64,000 nucleotides of DNA, taken from an uncultured Saprospiraceae bacterium. Lineage in GTDB: Bacteria > Bacteroidota > Bacteroidia > Chitinophagales > Saprospiraceae. The number at the start of each line of letters is the position of its first letter. Position 1 is the first letter of the stretch. The stretch spans positions 33,737 through 97,736 of the forward strand of contig CALGLU010000033.1 in assembly GCA_937959275.1 (NCBI GenBank). Direction: 5' to 3'. Under the pieces are notes generated by a model. It made no database searches. It saw only the letters and a list, made by a program, of their open reading frames with translations, and had not been told where the DNA came from. Shown here piece after piece: positions 1 through 9,112 of the stretch. The translations under genes were made by a program, and so were the position numbers.

Positions 1-25
1 TTTAACGGTCTGCAAGTGGAAGAGA

Positions 26-1516
26 TTACATATCCATGACTTCCGCAACATCAGCTTCTAAGACATCTGGTTTTGTCACAAACGAAATGGTAATGAATAA
101 AAATAAAGCAACAAGCATCGATAAAGCACCTATGTCAATCCCATAAGGCACACTAAACTTTCCAATTTTCACAATAAAATTAATCAGCAAACTTGCTATC
201 ACAGCAACATTTGCAGCAATGGCTGTCCCTCGCTTCCAATTAAACCCAAGGGTCACGACTGGCACAATGGCGGCTGCAAAGGTACCCCAGCCAAAAGCGC
301 CAAGCAAGGCAACAAGATCTCCATTGTTAGATGCCCATAAGGCAAAAAAGGCAGCAATGATGGTAATTAAGCCCGTTGTAATTCTCGCCCATTGAAGTTC
401 ATTTTTAATCTTCTTTCCAATTGCTTTTGGGATATCATGCATGATCGCTGCTGTTCCGATATTTAAAAATGCATCTGCTGTCGACATGATCGCAGCAAAG
501 AGTCCCGCAAAGACAATACCCGCCAACACTGGATGTGCATAATGTTGTAAAAACTGTGATGCCGCTTCATCAGGGGCTGCGAGTTCAGGATGCTGACCGC
601 TGACAACTAAAGCTCTCATCACAAGCCCAATGCCTATCCACAAAAGTCCTGAGAATAAATACCCCATGATCGAAACTGGCAAAATGTGCTTCGCATCGCT
701 CACCTTTTTATTCATCATTAGCTTGGTAATCACATGCGGCTGACCTGAGCCGCCAAGGCCAAACATCAACAGCCACGACATACACCCTACCATACCCAAA
801 GTACCCCAAGGACCAATCGCCGCTGGATCATCTGCTTGTATGACTTGATTCATCTCAGTGATGCCACCATCAAAGGTGTACATAACCGTTAAAAAGATCA
901 ATATTGCTGCAACAATCATGATGCCCCCTTGCACCAAATCTGTATAGACTGATGCGATTATGCCTCCTGTCACACTATAAAAAACAAGGATAGAACAGGA
1001 TATGACCATGCTCATTTCAAGTGTCATGGAGCTAAACATTTCCGTCTCAGTCAAGATGTCTCTTAACACCACAGACATCGCTAATATCTGTGTCGCTAAA
1101 TAACCAAATACACCAAGTATAATCGCTATCGCAATCAAGATCCGCGTGTTGTTATTGTTATATCTGAGGAAGACAACATCTGGCAACGACTTAGAATTTC
1201 CCAATTCTGAAAGAAGTCTCAATCGTTTACCATGAAGAAAATTAGTCAAACTAAAACCTAAGACGGCGATAACCACCATCCAGATCGAACTCATCCCCAT
1301 CCTGTACACGAGTCCTGGACCACCAACAAATCCAAAGCCACTAAGTGTGGTAGAGAAGACAGCAAACGCCGTAACAACAACGCCTAAATTTCGCCCTGCC
1401 ATAAAGAAATCATGGCTGGACTTTGTTTTTCGATACGCCCAAATGCCGACGACTATACACAAAAACATGTAAAGACCAACAGCCGATAAAATAATGGGAT
1501 TCCTATATTCTTCCAT
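26..1516 (-). CDS. Sodium:solute symporter (SSS family)
   Basis: A 496-residue polytopic inner-membrane protein with about 13 hydrophobic segments. The N-terminal region has the SSS-family hallmarks: a TM1 followed by the DFFMAGRNLG motif and a Gly/Ser-rich TM2 region (STTLSGFGFVGGPGL, about residues 56-70). The family couples Na+ entry to uptake of substrates such as proline, pantothenate, acetate or sugars; the substrate cannot be read from the sequence. The ATG start at 1516 lies only 3 bases after the stop of the upstream small membrane-protein gene, so the two are almost certainly cotranscribed and may form a two-subunit transporter (inference). The stop is near the window edge, and nothing further downstream is visible. 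Confidence 0.9.
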   Translation of the reverse strand: MEEYRNPIILSAVGLYMFLCIVVGIWAYRKTKSSHDFFMAGRNLGVVVTAFAVFSTTLSGFGFVGGPGLVYRMGMSSIWMVVIAVLGFSLTNFLHGKRLRLLSELGNSKSLPDVVFLRYNNNNTRILIAIAIILGVFGYLATQILAMSVVLRDILTETEMFSSMTLEMSMVISCSILVFYSVTGGIIASVYTDLVQGGIMIVAAILIFLTVMYTFDGGITEMNQVIQADDPAAIGPWGTLGMVGCMSWLLMFGLGGSGQPHVITKLMMNKKVSDAKHILPVSIMGYLFSGLLWIGIGLVMRALVVSGQHPELAAPDEAASQFLQHYAHPVLAGIVFAGLFAAIMSTADAFLNIGTAAIMHDIPKAIGKKIKNELQWARITTGLITIIAAFFALWASNNGDLVALLGAFGWGTFAAAIVPVVTLGFNWKRGTAIAANVAVIASLLINFIVKIGKFSVPYGIDIGALSMLVALFLFITISFVTKPDVLEADVAEVMDM

Positions 1517-1519
1517 CGC

Positions 1520-2065
1520 TTAAGATTCTGCTGCTTTTCTTGCGTCTACTAATTCTTTAAATCGAGCTTCATCTTCTTCAGTGAGAATCCAATCCCTAAA
1601 TTTGAATATATAAATCAACATAAATAAAATAGGCGTTGCCCACATGGCATAGATCATCCATGCTGTTGGAATCGGCCATCCCAAAAAGAATCGTGTATGT
1701 CCAGTTGACACATAGGATGCATCTGCAAAATACGTGAGGGAATAGACGATCAAATAAGCAACTGAAGCAAAAATTAACCATGGTCTAATCCCGTCTAATT
1801 TCCCCTTTCTGACTGCACCTACGATGATGAACAAACAAAGTGTTCCTGTAGCGCATAGTCCAAATAGATAGGCTAGGATTTTAGTGGTCCCATTAAGGCT
1901 CATGCTTGTACCGCCATGTAGCATGGTTTTATAGACATCATGCAGTTGTCCCGTGACATCGGGCGGTGGAGCTGTCATGAATAATAGACCGATGATGCCC
2001 AAAAACAGGATGATCAGCATGTAGAGATAATGGATTGTTTTCATGTATGGAGTGAAAATATACAT
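1520..2065 (-). CDS. Small four-helix membrane protein paired with the symporter
   Basis: A 181-residue protein with four strongly hydrophobic segments (about residues 12-31, 63-85, 93-113 and 128-153) and a charged C-terminus ending in Glu/Arg/Lys-rich residues. I do not recognise a named family. It precedes the SSS symporter by 3 bases in the same direction, which suggests an accessory subunit or shared physiological role. The protein begins MYIFTPYMKTIHYLY; a second ATG eight codons in (about position 2044) is an equally plausible start. It is not a member of the short DUF4212 symporter-subunit family, which is about half this length. Confidence 0.7.
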   Translation of the reverse strand: MYIFTPYMKTIHYLYMLIILFLGIIGLLFMTAPPPDVTGQLHDVYKTMLHGGTSMSLNGTTKILAYLFGLCATGTLCLFIIVGAVRKGKLDGIRPWLIFASVAYLIVYSLTYFADASYVSTGHTRFFLGWPIPTAWMIYAMWATPILFMLIYIFKFRDWILTEEDEARFKELVDARKAAES

Positions 2066-2424
2066 TCCAATTCAATGTGCTTATGTTTTGAAGGGGAAAT
2101 GTAGTATTAATGTTTGATGATATTGATGATGGACTCCTTAAAAATCAAGTACTAATTTTGTCTTGATTCTCTCTCTGTCAGTGCAAGATGGACTTGATTT
2201 GGTGTTAGTAATATCATAAAGAAGGTTTTTCTGACTGATGTCTATTTTCAACATTCCCACATCCCACATTTCCCATCCCAGATAGAATTAGCCCCTTTTT
2301 TATGATTGTTTAATTTGAATTTAAACACGGACAAACTGTATGAATCGACAACAAGAAGAGAAAGCTGCTTGCTTTCAATTGGGATACTCAACAATTTCAC
2401 TACTTTCAGTCATAATCTATACAC
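2066..2424. other. Divergent intergenic region, no gene seen
   Basis: This 359-base AT-rich spacer separates the leftward symporter pair from the rightward penicillin-acylase gene. It should hold both promoters, but no clear TAnnTTTG element at a convincing distance was found on either strand. No ORF or RNA gene is evident. Confidence 0.5.
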
Positions 2425-4833
2425 ATGCGAACTCTCTATCTTATCCTTGTCGTAGCCATCCTATCTTGCAAGACGAACCAATTACAACGGAATAGTCATC
2501 ACCAAGGTCTAAGTCAAGATGTCGAAGTCATCGTAGACAAATACGGCATCCCACACATCTATGCCCAAAACCAAAACGATCTATTCTTTGCGCAAGGTTA
2601 CCATGCGGCAAAAGACAGATTGTTTCAATTTGAAGTGTGGCGCAGACAGGCCACAGGGACAGTCGCTGAGATACTTGGTAAACGAGAATTAAAAAGAGAT
2701 ATCGGCACCCGTTTATTTAAATTCAGAAAGGACATTCGTAAAGAAATGAATCACTATCATGAAGATGGTGAAGAGATTATAAGCTCGTATGTCGATGGTG
2801 TGAATGCGTACATCACAGAAATGCGTAATAAGCCTGACCAGCTCCCCATAGAGTTTAAATTACTTAAAATCCTACCCGAAGTCTGGACGCCTGATGTTGT
2901 TATTTCAAGACATCAAGGATTGTTAGGGAATATTAATCAAGAACTCTCTACAGCGAGAGCAGTCGCTGCCATTGGTGCAGAAAAAGTAAAAGAATTAATC
3001 TGGTTTCATCCTAAAGATCCAGATTTAACAATTGATTCGACGATAGATCTCAGCCATCTGGATTTTGACATTTTGGGCTTATATAATGCCTATCGTCAAC
3101 CGCTTAAATTCCAACCAGAAGACATTGATATTGCCTCACGCAACGAGTCCAATCCTGCAAAAGATATTGGCTTTCATCAAAATAACCTAGTAGGAGATGA
3201 TTATAGTATTGGGAGTAATAATTGGGTGGTAAAAGGTGATCGCACAACATCAGGCTATCCCATCATGGCCAACGATCCGCACAGATCTTTAGCAGTGCCT
3301 TCACTCCGCTACATGGCCCATCTTGTGGCGCCCGGATGGAATGTGATCGGTGGTGGCGAGCCAGAGATACCAGGTATTTCTATAGGTCATAACGAATATG
3401 GTGCTTGGGGCTTAACGGTCTTTAGAACAGATGCCGAGGACTTGTATATCTATAAGACCAACCCAGAAAACCTAAACCAATATTGGCATAAGGGAGAATG
3501 GCTTGATTTTACCATTATTAAAGAATTGATTGAAGTGAAAGACATGGAGGCAGTAGACATTGATATGAAGTATTCTATCCATGGCCCAGTGTGTTTTGAA
3601 GACAGTCGAGAGCAGGTCGCCTTTGCTGTGAAGTGTGGATGGTTGGAGTATGGCGGCTCGCCATATTTAGCAAGTTTGCGGATGGACCAAGCTAAAGATT
3701 TTGATGAATTTAGAGATGCTTGTCGATATAGCAATATCCCTGGTGAAAATATGGTGTGGGCTGATCGAGAAGGTAATATTGGCTGGCAAGTCGTTGGCAT
3801 CAATCCGTATCGACGTACACATAGTGGGATGGTGCCTGTACCAGGAGATGGCCGATATGAATGGGATGGGTACATAGACATGCTCAAAAGACCTAATGAT
3901 AACAATCCGGAAGATGGCTTTATCATTACAGCCAATGCATCCGTAACACCACTGGATTATACTGAGTGGGATGCGATTGCGTACAACTGGTCAGATCCTT
4001 ATAGAGGTGAGCGCGTGAAAGAAGTTATAGAATCAAAACAGACACACTCAGTCCAAGAGATGTCACGACTCCAAACAGATTATCTGTCTTTGCCTGCCAG
4101 AGAGTTGATTCCCCTTTTACAGAATCTTGAAATGAATTCGACAGATGCAGAGTGGGCAAAGTCTGAATTGGAAAATTGGGATTATGTACTATCAGCTCAT
4201 TCAAGAGCTGCTGCAGTTTATGTCACATGGGAGAATTTGCTGAAGAAGGAATTATGGCAGCTCGCGGTCCCAGAAGAAGCAAAAAAATACATCACTTCTA
4301 TACAGCTTAAGCGAGTCATCGATTGGTTGACAAAGCCCGATATGATTTTTGATCGAGAGCCTAAAAAACAGCGAGATGACATATTAAAAAACATGCTAGC
4401 CGCATCAGTTGTCCAACTTAATCAGCGTTTTGGAAACAATAAAGCTGAATGGATATATGGCAGTCCAAAATTCAAGCATGTCACCATGAAACATCCTATG
4501 AGTCATGCCGTATCCGCTGATATCAAACAAAAATTAGAGGTCGGTCCAAACCCTCGTGGTGGGAATAGCTATACTGTTGGCTCAACTGGTGGCGCAGATA
4601 ATCAGCCCTCTGGTGGCACGTTCAGAGTCATTATTGACACAGGCGATTGGGATGCTTCAATCGCGAATAATTCGCCTGGTCAATCTGGGGACCCAGACCA
4701 TCCTCACTATCAGAACTTATTTAATGATTGGTCAAAGGATTCCTATTTTCCATTGTACTATACTAAAGACAAGGTGGAATCTATTGCAGATTATCGGTAT
4801 ATCATGAAGGCATCAAATAAGCTAAGCAAGTGA
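2425..4833 (+). CDS. Penicillin acylase family lipoprotein (Ntn-hydrolase)
   Basis: An 802-residue precursor of the penicillin G acylase / acyl-homoserine lactone acylase superfamily. The N-terminus is a lipoprotein signal (LVVAILSC, lipid Cys15). The alpha-chain part has the family motif GIPHIYAQNQNDLFFAQGY. The beta chain should begin at Ser264 in YSIGSNNWVV; autocleavage before this Ser exposes the N-terminal nucleophile. The beta-chain NDPHR, GISIGHNEYGAWG and C-terminal GGNSYTVGSTGGADNQPSGG segments are also typical. Length fits family members (about 750-850). The enzyme hydrolyses amides; the substrate (beta-lactam side chains, AHLs, N-acyl amino acids) is unknown. It is a single gene, divergent from the symporter pair, probably acting at the periplasmic face of a membrane. 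Confidence 0.92.
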   Translation: MRTLYLILVVAILSCKTNQLQRNSHHQGLSQDVEVIVDKYGIPHIYAQNQNDLFFAQGYHAAKDRLFQFEVWRRQATGTVAEILGKRELKRDIGTRLFKFRKDIRKEMNHYHEDGEEIISSYVDGVNAYITEMRNKPDQLPIEFKLLKILPEVWTPDVVISRHQGLLGNINQELSTARAVAAIGAEKVKELIWFHPKDPDLTIDSTIDLSHLDFDILGLYNAYRQPLKFQPEDIDIASRNESNPAKDIGFHQNNLVGDDYSIGSNNWVVKGDRTTSGYPIMANDPHRSLAVPSLRYMAHLVAPGWNVIGGGEPEIPGISIGHNEYGAWGLTVFRTDAEDLYIYKTNPENLNQYWHKGEWLDFTIIKELIEVKDMEAVDIDMKYSIHGPVCFEDSREQVAFAVKCGWLEYGGSPYLASLRMDQAKDFDEFRDACRYSNIPGENMVWADREGNIGWQVVGINPYRRTHSGMVPVPGDGRYEWDGYIDMLKRPNDNNPEDGFIITANASVTPLDYTEWDAIAYNWSDPYRGERVKEVIESKQTHSVQEMSRLQTDYLSLPARELIPLLQNLEMNSTDAEWAKSELENWDYVLSAHSRAAAVYVTWENLLKKELWQLAVPEEAKKYITSIQLKRVIDWLTKPDMIFDREPKKQRDDILKNMLAASVVQLNQRFGNNKAEWIYGSPKFKHVTMKHPMSHAVSADIKQKLEVGPNPRGGNSYTVGSTGGADNQPSGGTFRVIIDTGDWDASIANNSPGQSGDPDHPHYQNLFNDWSKDSYFPLYYTKDKVESIADYRYIMKASNKLSK

Positions 4834-4969
4834 GCTGTCAAACACTAAAACACTGAAGGGTAAGCTATTTATTTTGGGCGAATCAGGAGCCATATTTTAA
4901 TCAGCATGTTATCCCATGCTATACCAAACATTAACTAAAAGAGCTGAGCAATAGCATACGATAGAAATC

Positions 4970-5863
4970 TTATTTGATCGGGATCGTTGCTGAAACAAAA
5001 GGTAATGCCAAAACCGGACCAGTGTCTTCTGTTGGTCGCCACAGCCCAGCATTAAAGGCAGATCCATTTTTGGCAAAGTGAATCCTCACTGCAGCTGATA
5101 GTAATCCAAAGCCTCCATCAAAATCAGTGAACACAAAATTATCTGTGACAAAACTGATCTTCTTAGATAATCGCCACATACCCGAAAAATAAAAAGGCAA
5201 CAAGCCTTCTGCAAGACCATCGTTAAAAGAAAAGCCTATTCCTGTACCAAATGTGAAATTATTGTTGCGACTCCCGATAGTCAGAGCTGCTTGAACAACA
5301 CCAACTGAAAAAACATCATCATCATCAAAAGCTGCCAACACAGTACTACCAACACTAAATGCTCCAGCTTTTTCACCAAAATTAAAACTCAATTTTGGAG
5401 AGATGTACAATGAAGGTACTCGTTGCAAAAACAGAGGCGAAATTAATTCCAGCCCACCAGAAAGGGTGAAATTATTTGTGATACCAACCGAATAGGAATT
5501 AAAAAAAACACCAATATTTTCATAATAGCTCTGGCCCTTTTGTAGTGCATATCCCGAAGGGTTAACCAAGTAATGAGTGGAGTTATGATAATCGATAGGA
5601 TAGCCCTTGTCATCTAGTTCTTGTTCGCTATCCCGATAAACTACCTTGTTCACTGTTGCTCTATCAAGGGTTATCTCACCCAAGGAACTGGTTTTTAGTA
5701 CAATCTCAGTTTCAGTCATACTTAATATTTCACCCACATACGTATTCCCATCACTTGTCCTTAATTCTACTTGTTGTCCAATACTTGTGTCGGTTTGGCT
5801 CCAGATCAAAGAAGACCAACAACATAAAAGGCAGAATAATAAAGTTGTAAATAAATATTTCAT
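4970..5863 (-). CDS. Exported protein: N-terminal SH3/LSm-like domain plus beta-barrel-like region
   Basis: A 297-residue protein with a clear Sec signal peptide (hydrophobic residues 3-20, cleavage near WSQ). Residues about 30-75 form a small beta domain (VELRTSDGNTYVGEILSMT...IVLKTSSLGEITL) of a kind seen repeatedly in Bacteroidota exported proteins. The remainder is rich in alternating hydrophobic/polar strands with many Gly and aromatic residues and resembles an outer-membrane barrel. No named family is recognised. The same N-terminal domain recurs in the proteins at 33475-34719 and 34719-35435. It stands alone between the convergent penicillin-acylase gene and the tocopherol-cyclase-like gene. 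Confidence 0.75.
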   Translation of the reverse strand: MKYLFTTLLFCLLCCWSSLIWSQTDTSIGQQVELRTSDGNTYVGEILSMTETEIVLKTSSLGEITLDRATVNKVVYRDSEQELDDKGYPIDYHNSTHYLVNPSGYALQKGQSYYENIGVFFNSYSVGITNNFTLSGGLELISPLFLQRVPSLYISPKLSFNFGEKAGAFSVGSTVLAAFDDDDVFSVGVVQAALTIGSRNNNFTFGTGIGFSFNDGLAEGLLPFYFSGMWRLSKKISFVTDNFVFTDFDGGFGLLSAAVRIHFAKNGSAFNAGLWRPTEDTGPVLALPFVSATIPIK

Positions 5864-5977
5864 AGTAAAATTTATATCCGAAAAGTAGTTTCTTATTTAT
5901 ACATAATCAATAGTCTCTTCTCAATAAAAGAGTTGCACTTCGTTTCATGAAGTGAATATAAGCTTCATCATATCAAC

Positions 5978-6955
5978 TTAAGCCAATAATTCTTCATAGG
6001 GACCTGCGACTTCCAAACCACTTGATGTGCCTAATCCTTCATATACTATATGTCCAGCTTTTTCGAATCGAATTTCAATCTCACTTTGAAGGCTCTCTTC
6101 TAACTTACCGGTCATGCTACCTTCAATTGGTGAAATCAATTCTGCTCCTTTCTTCTTATGGGCATGGACATGTAGGATCATGTCTTGTCTCTTAAAGACT
6201 AAATAGATATCATTACCCTCAACCTTAGCTTCATATGTCGTGCGATTATATGTGGTGAAAATTTGTAATTCGCCATCAATATAAAGGCCACATAAAAAAC
6301 CTATAAAATGTGTGCCCAGCCATGGGATATGGGCGATAGAAGCCATAAAATAGTCTGGAGCCTGCTCTCCTGCAAAGTGATTACTCTGCATCCAAATCCA
6401 CGTTTTCGGAAAAGAGGTCCCCCAGTCTTTTTCAATGTAGCCTATCCCACCAGTAAAATCAACGTCTTCTCCTTTTATTGTCAAAACACCCTTCAAGTCG
6501 TGATGAGTACTGACAACACCATGATAACACTGCATAAAAGGCATAAAGGAATACCATCCCATAATGCCAGGAGCGATCCACCGTGTTGGCCAAGGATGGG
6601 TATTTTCAAATGAAATCACACCAGCAAAACCATCAAGTGCCAATTCCATACCATCAGAATGAAATCTGTTAGAGCCCAGGTATGTATCAAATCCCGTCCT
6701 GCTTGGCTTAAACTCCTCAGCCGGAAAGGTAATATACTGGCTTGATGCCTCCACACCATTCATAATCTGAATAAAGGAGTGCGAATTGGATGTTGACTCC
6801 TTTGATATCCCAGGTATAAAAGCAAAAGCATGCTTCTGATCTCGACTAACAATCTTGAAATACCAACCTTCGAAATAGTTGTTATGTTTGTTCCAACCAT
6901 GATACATATCATGATTCCATAGAGATTTCCAGCGCGTAGATAGATTGCTTAACAT
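5978..6955 (-). CDS. Tocopherol cyclase-like protein
   Basis: About 325 residues matching the tocopherol cyclase domain family: NNYFEGWYFKIVSRDQKHAFAFIPGIS near the N-terminus, a central MQCYHGVV segment, and GGIGYIEKDWGTSFPKTWIWMQSNHF, where the EKDWG and W-x-QSNHF elements are characteristic. Plant tocopherol cyclases close the chromanol ring of vitamin E. Bacterial relatives in non-photosynthetic organisms have no settled role, and no other tocopherol genes lie nearby. I chose the ATG at 6955: the upstream in-frame TTG at 6964 overlaps a TATCTTTG sequence (6969-6962) that looks like the promoter -7 element, which would leave a leader of only a few bases. Confidence 0.85.
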   Translation of the reverse strand: MLSNLSTRWKSLWNHDMYHGWNKHNNYFEGWYFKIVSRDQKHAFAFIPGISKESTSNSHSFIQIMNGVEASSQYITFPAEEFKPSRTGFDTYLGSNRFHSDGMELALDGFAGVISFENTHPWPTRWIAPGIMGWYSFMPFMQCYHGVVSTHHDLKGVLTIKGEDVDFTGGIGYIEKDWGTSFPKTWIWMQSNHFAGEQAPDYFMASIAHIPWLGTHFIGFLCGLYIDGELQIFTTYNRTTYEAKVEGNDIYLVFKRQDMILHVHAHKKKGAELISPIEGSMTGKLEESLQSEIEIRFEKAGHIVYEGLGTSSGLEVAGPYEELLA

Positions 6956-6961
6956 CTTTGA

Positions 6962-6969
6962 CAAAGATA
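6962..6969 (-). promoter_or_regulatory. Putative Bacteroidota -7 element for the tocopherol-cyclase-like gene
   Basis: TATCTTTG on the minus strand is an exact match to the TAnnTTTG -7 consensus of Bacteroidota. It ends six bases before the ATG at 6955. A clear -33 TTG was not seen. Confidence 0.4.
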
Positions 6970-7159
6970 GTAAGACTTAATCCTTATTGGTTTTAAAAAT
7001 GGATAAGCTTTGACAAGAGTCGTTTCATAACACATGTCGGCTTGTGTAGCTGGATGTGCACAGCATCAATGCTTAGCTTTCTTCAGTTTTATCGTCTCTT
7101 TTAAGACTTACTACCCTTCAATTATCAAATAAACTTAATATATCCTATCTTGGCCCTTG

Positions 7160-8971
7160 ATGAGTTTCGTCGTATCAGCAAGAAAATATAGACCCAAATC
7201 ATTTGATGAAGTACTTGGACAGAGCCATGTCACTGATACGCTCAAAAGTGCTATACTTGCTGACAAGTTAGCACATGCATTTCTATTTACAGGTCCCCGA
7301 GGTGTTGGGAAAACGACCTGTGCTCGAATCCTGGCCAAAGTCATCAATTCGCCAGATCCTAAAAAAGCGATTACAGATCATGATTTTGGTGAAGTCGATT
7401 TAGACGTTTCTTTAAATATTTTTGAATTAGATGCCGCCTCGAATAATTCGGTCGAGCATGTCAGAAATCTAATCGAGCAGGTCAGATTTCAGCCTCAGCA
7501 AGGACAATACAAAGTCTTTATTATAGATGAGGTCCATATGTTGTCCCAGTCTGCATTTAATGCCTTTTTGAAAACATTAGAAGAGCCACCACCCTATGCC
7601 ATTTTTATTTTGGCAACGACCGAAAAGCATAAAATTCTTCCTACCATATTATCGCGCTGTCAGATTTTTGATTTCAAACGAATTCAAATTTCAGAAGTGA
7701 TCACTCAATTGGAGACGATTGCAGCGCAAGAATCGATTACAATAGATGACGATTCGAAGTATGTCATTGCAGAAATGGCAGATGGTGCCATGCGTGATGC
7801 GTTGTCCATTTTTGATCGAATAGCCAGTTCGTCAAATGGCAATATCGTTTACGATGACCTTGTACAAAAGCTTAATCTACTCGATCAGGACTATTATTTC
7901 AAAATGACCGAAGCACTTTTAGCGCAAGACAAAACCACTGTCATGACGCTGTTTCATGAAGTGTTGATGAATGGCTTTGAAGGCGATCATTTTATCATGG
8001 GTCTTGCAGATCATTTTAGAGATTTATTACTTTGCCAAGATCAAAGATCAGTGCGCCTCATAGATGCGAGCGAAGCTGTCAAACAACGATTTTTAGCTCA
8101 ATCTAAATTGACAACAGGTTCTTTTCTAATGACAGCTCTCCACATTTGCAATGAAAATGATATTAATTATCCAAAAGCAAAAAACAAACGATTGCATGTT
8201 GAAATCGCTTTGCTGAAGATTTGTTATATCAACCAGTTAATTGAAAATAAAACATCAACGACAGCCGCCGCTCCTAACGCTGAAAAAAAAACTCCTGACC
8301 CGACCTTAACACCGCAAGAACAAACAAAACCTATCGTTAAAGTCTCTCCTCTTCAAGAAAAAGAAGTCATTGACCTGTCTGATGAGCTAGAAACTGAAGC
8401 AGAACAACCAATTGAAAAAACTCAGCCCAAGACTCAGCCCGATCCTCAGCCAGCAATAAAGCCTATCAACGAGGTCCTAATCAAACCCACAAGTGAAGCA
8501 ACATTGCAAAACACACCCTCTATTTCAAATATTGATTCGCTCCTAACCATCGTCAAGAAAGATAGAGCGATTGAGGAACAGCGAACTGTAAAGAATATTA
8601 CAATCGATGACGTCCAACAAATATGGGATGCCTATAAAGAAAAAACAACAACACCATCAACGCGGGGCGTGCTTGAAAAATCTCATTTAGAATTAGAAAA
8701 TAATACAATTGAGATCATAGTTGCCTCAGTGATTGGCAAAGAGATCATTCAACAAGAGATTGGATTGATGCAAGAGATTCGTTCGTCACTCAATAACAAC
8801 GAACTAGATATCACCATAACAATCGATAAGACAAGATTTCCAGTAACCGAAGTGGAATTGCCTAAAAAGTACTTGAGTTTTAGAGAAAAGTATGATCTGA
8901 TGGTAGAAAAAAACCCAGAGTTGGAGAATCTTATCAAAAAACTAAATCTGAAAAAAGATAATAATGCTTGA
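7160..8971 (+). CDS. dnaX: DNA polymerase III subunit gamma/tau
   Basis: A 603-residue clamp-loader ATPase. It has VSARKYRPKSFDEVLGQ at the N-terminus, Walker A GPRGVGKT, the LDAASNNSVEHVR motif, Walker B IIDEVHML, and the sensor region LEEPPPYAIFILATTEKHKILPTILSRCQ, all textbook DnaX. After about residue 365 a Pro/Glu/Lys/Gln-rich linker leads to a C-terminal domain expected to contact the polymerase. Oddly, the four-Cys zinc module normally found between Walker A and LDAASNN is absent; that stretch reads VINSPDPKKAITDHDF. The ATG at 7160 is preferred over the in-frame TTG immediately before it. A near-consensus -7 element (TATCTTGG, 7146-7153) ends six bases upstream of it. Confidence 0.95.
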   Translation: MSFVVSARKYRPKSFDEVLGQSHVTDTLKSAILADKLAHAFLFTGPRGVGKTTCARILAKVINSPDPKKAITDHDFGEVDLDVSLNIFELDAASNNSVEHVRNLIEQVRFQPQQGQYKVFIIDEVHMLSQSAFNAFLKTLEEPPPYAIFILATTEKHKILPTILSRCQIFDFKRIQISEVITQLETIAAQESITIDDDSKYVIAEMADGAMRDALSIFDRIASSSNGNIVYDDLVQKLNLLDQDYYFKMTEALLAQDKTTVMTLFHEVLMNGFEGDHFIMGLADHFRDLLLCQDQRSVRLIDASEAVKQRFLAQSKLTTGSFLMTALHICNENDINYPKAKNKRLHVEIALLKICYINQLIENKTSTTAAAPNAEKKTPDPTLTPQEQTKPIVKVSPLQEKEVIDLSDELETEAEQPIEKTQPKTQPDPQPAIKPINEVLIKPTSEATLQNTPSISNIDSLLTIVKKDRAIEEQRTVKNITIDDVQQIWDAYKEKTTTPSTRGVLEKSHLELENNTIEIIVASVIGKEIIQQEIGLMQEIRSSLNNNELDITITIDKTRFPVTEVELPKKYLSFREKYDLMVEKNPELENLIKKLNLKKDNNA

Positions 8972-9112
8972 TACTAAGTGTAATTAATAAAACACTTTTA
9001 GATTTTCTTTGTCAAATGCATACCAATTTACCGCATAAAGGTGTTTAAAATGAATGATGACCTCAACTAAGTTGTTTAAAAAACGTTATACCACAAACCC
9101 AGTCAAATTGAA

